Source: Clostridiales bacterium (GTDB lineage: Bacteria > Bacillota > Clostridia > Lachnospirales > Lachnospiraceae). From it: DNA of 64,000 bases. The notes under the pieces were generated by a model. That model was not told where the DNA came from, made no database searches, and saw only the letters and a program-made list of their open reading frames with translations. Both the position numbers and the translations under genes were made by a program. The DNA lies in the NCBI GenBank assembly GCA_020859985.1, contig JAJBVD010000034.1, positions 186,001 through 250,000 of the forward strand, written 5' to 3'. Below, in pieces: positions 63,195 through 64,000 of the stretch (the stretch's first letter is position 1; each line of letters opens with the position of its first letter).

Positions 63195-63616
63195 ATCTGG
63201 TCTTCGCTCCTTATATCTGTGTCGGGTGTGTCTGTTTTCATCTGTTTCTCGATCCAGGCCATCAAAACATCGACTACATATTCCTGCTGCTCGTCCGTCA
63301 GTTCTGTTCCTTTTGGAATCCGATGCCATTTTTCCAGACAACCTCTGCAGCAGCACCCTGTTGCGTGCTGTGCGATAAAGACCGGATGGCCTCTCATTGG
63401 TGTCTGTTTCCCATCGTTAAGCGGCTCTGCAGGAGCCAGCCTCTTGCTGATAAAATCACAGGCATGGGAACGGATTTTGTCCATGCCCTTGTCCCGGACA
63501 TACGTTTTGTCTGCCGTTTTTAAAGAAAAGCTGCTGCGGAATTTCGATTGGGCAAGACGAGCAAAGAGATTCTCAAAAGGATCATCATCGTTTCTCTGCC
63601 TGTTCCCATAAATCAT
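63191..63616 (-). CDS. DUF4186 protein, complete
   Basis: The 141-residue protein has FENLFARLAQSKFRSSF at the start, CDFISKRLAP, and the cysteine/tryptophan-rich C-terminus (FIAQHATGCCCRGCLEKWHR, TDEQQEYVVDVLMAWI). The four or more cysteines suggest metal or iron-sulfur binding; function unknown. I chose ATG 63616 (after AAAGGTGG) over the GTG at 63649. Confidence 0.8.
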   Translation of the reverse strand: MIYGNRQRNDDDPFENLFARLAQSKFRSSFSLKTADKTYVRDKGMDKIRSHACDFISKRLAPAEPLNDGKQTPMRGHPVFIAQHATGCCCRGCLEKWHRIPKGTELTDEQQEYVVDVLMAWIEKQMKTDTPDTDIRSEDQI

Positions 63617-63652
63617 TTTCTTCTCTGCCACCTTTGGCATTTCGGCCACGTC

Positions 63653-64000
63653 CTACTCATACATATACGGAGTCTCTGCATTCTTTTGCGCATTCTTTAC
63701 TACATCTTTCCAACCGTTAGCAATCCGTTCGGCAAGCTTTGTATTCCGGGATGTCGTCGTTTCATTGTGTGTAGCATAAGCAATCGCCTTTTTCTCTCCG
63801 ATCAATACGAGGATCTTTTTCGCACGCGTCACACCAGTGTACAAAAGATTCCTCTGCAGCATGACACAATGGCTCATGGTAAATGGCATCACAACGATTG
63901 GGTATTCTGACCCCTGCGCTTTATGAATGGTCGTCGCATAGGCCAGCACCAGCTCATCCAGCTCCGTCACGTCATATGTAATATGCCGTCCGTCAAAATC
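63653..64000 (-). CDS. RecD2-type SF1B DNA helicase (C-terminal part; start outside window)
   Basis: The visible 115 C-terminal residues contain ATTIHKAQGSEYPIVVMPF (motif V region) and LLYTGVTRAKKILVLIG (motif VI), the UvrD_C_2 end of RecD-like 5'-3' helicases. The frame is open to the window edge. RecD2 acts in DNA repair outside RecBCD. It is directly upstream of DUF4186 (36 nt). Confidence 0.85.
   Translation of the reverse strand, partial: DFDGRHITYDVTELDELVLAYATTIHKAQGSEYPIVVMPFTMSHCVMLQRNLLYTGVTRAKKILVLIGEKKAIAYATHNETTTSRNTKLAERIANGWKDVVKNAQKNAETPYMYE

Noticed and set aside
63219-63611. 130-codon plus-strand frame
   Set aside because: Antisense to DUF4186, which has a well-conserved cysteine-rich motif.

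Overview
The window looks like the chromosome of a low-GC-lineage Gram-positive anaerobe, most probably a Lachnospiraceae-type Clostridia (an inference). The evidence is single-chain glycyl-tRNA synthetase, sigma-A/DnaG/Dgt clustering, RemA, RqcH, a GerMN sporulation-type lipoprotein, a TGS-domain uridine-kinase-like protein, a class III (anaerobic) ribonucleotide reductase, and strong AGGAGG-type ribosome binding sites. No tRNA, rRNA, intact insertion sequence, prophage or CRISPR array was found.

Layout. From 1 to 30.3 kb nearly everything is on the minus strand and is housekeeping: a thioesterase, glyS, a lipoprotein, recO, era, an M16C peptidase, a DUF1461 membrane protein, a large InlB-type repeat surface protein, rnpB, a nucleoside kinase, trmK, rpoD, dnaG, dgt, comEC, a GerMN lipoprotein, a WalK/WalR-like two-component pair, comEA and a large membrane-anchored protein. 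From 30 to 38 kb lie plus-strand genes: a small hypothetical, argG, nrdG and nrdD (with a redoxin tail), with a MATE transporter facing the other way. From 38 to 48 kb are pgsA, rimO, DUF308, rpoZ, gmk, remA, yicC and a giant SWIM/SNF2 helicase. rqcH and a second MATE gene (48.4-52 kb) are plus strand. From 52 kb to the end the sequence is a patchy accessory zone: a UvrA2-type protein, hydrolases, an ORF6N fragment fused into neighbours, split pyridoxamine-phosphate-oxidase-like genes, an AraC regulator, a J-domain protein, and two related loci carrying DUF4186 and a small Nif11-like protein, then peptide deformylase and a RecD2-type helicase cut by the window end.

The most interesting signal is not a gene. 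At least two families of short palindromic modules have moved within this genome. One (hallmark GCCTRCGTC followed by a hairpin ending in GAC) occurs as a 150-bp intergenic copy flanked by a 10-bp direct repeat, as an expansion of the P12 region of RNase P RNA, and as an insertion that breaks a small gene whose intact paralogue is 4 kb away. The other (75 bp, 71/75 identical between copies) sits in frame inside two unrelated iron-sulfur radical SAM enzymes, NrdG and RimO, on opposite strands and hence translated differently. This resembles in principle the Rickettsia palindromic elements, which also enter genes and rnpB. A second genome habit is short in-frame tandem duplication (15-84 nt, always multiples of three) inside many conserved proteins (RpoD, ComEC, TrmK, M16C, DUF308, MATE, SNF2). 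A cluster of four perfect or near-perfect DnaA boxes in an AT-rich 566-bp gap upstream of comEA is a further point to test.
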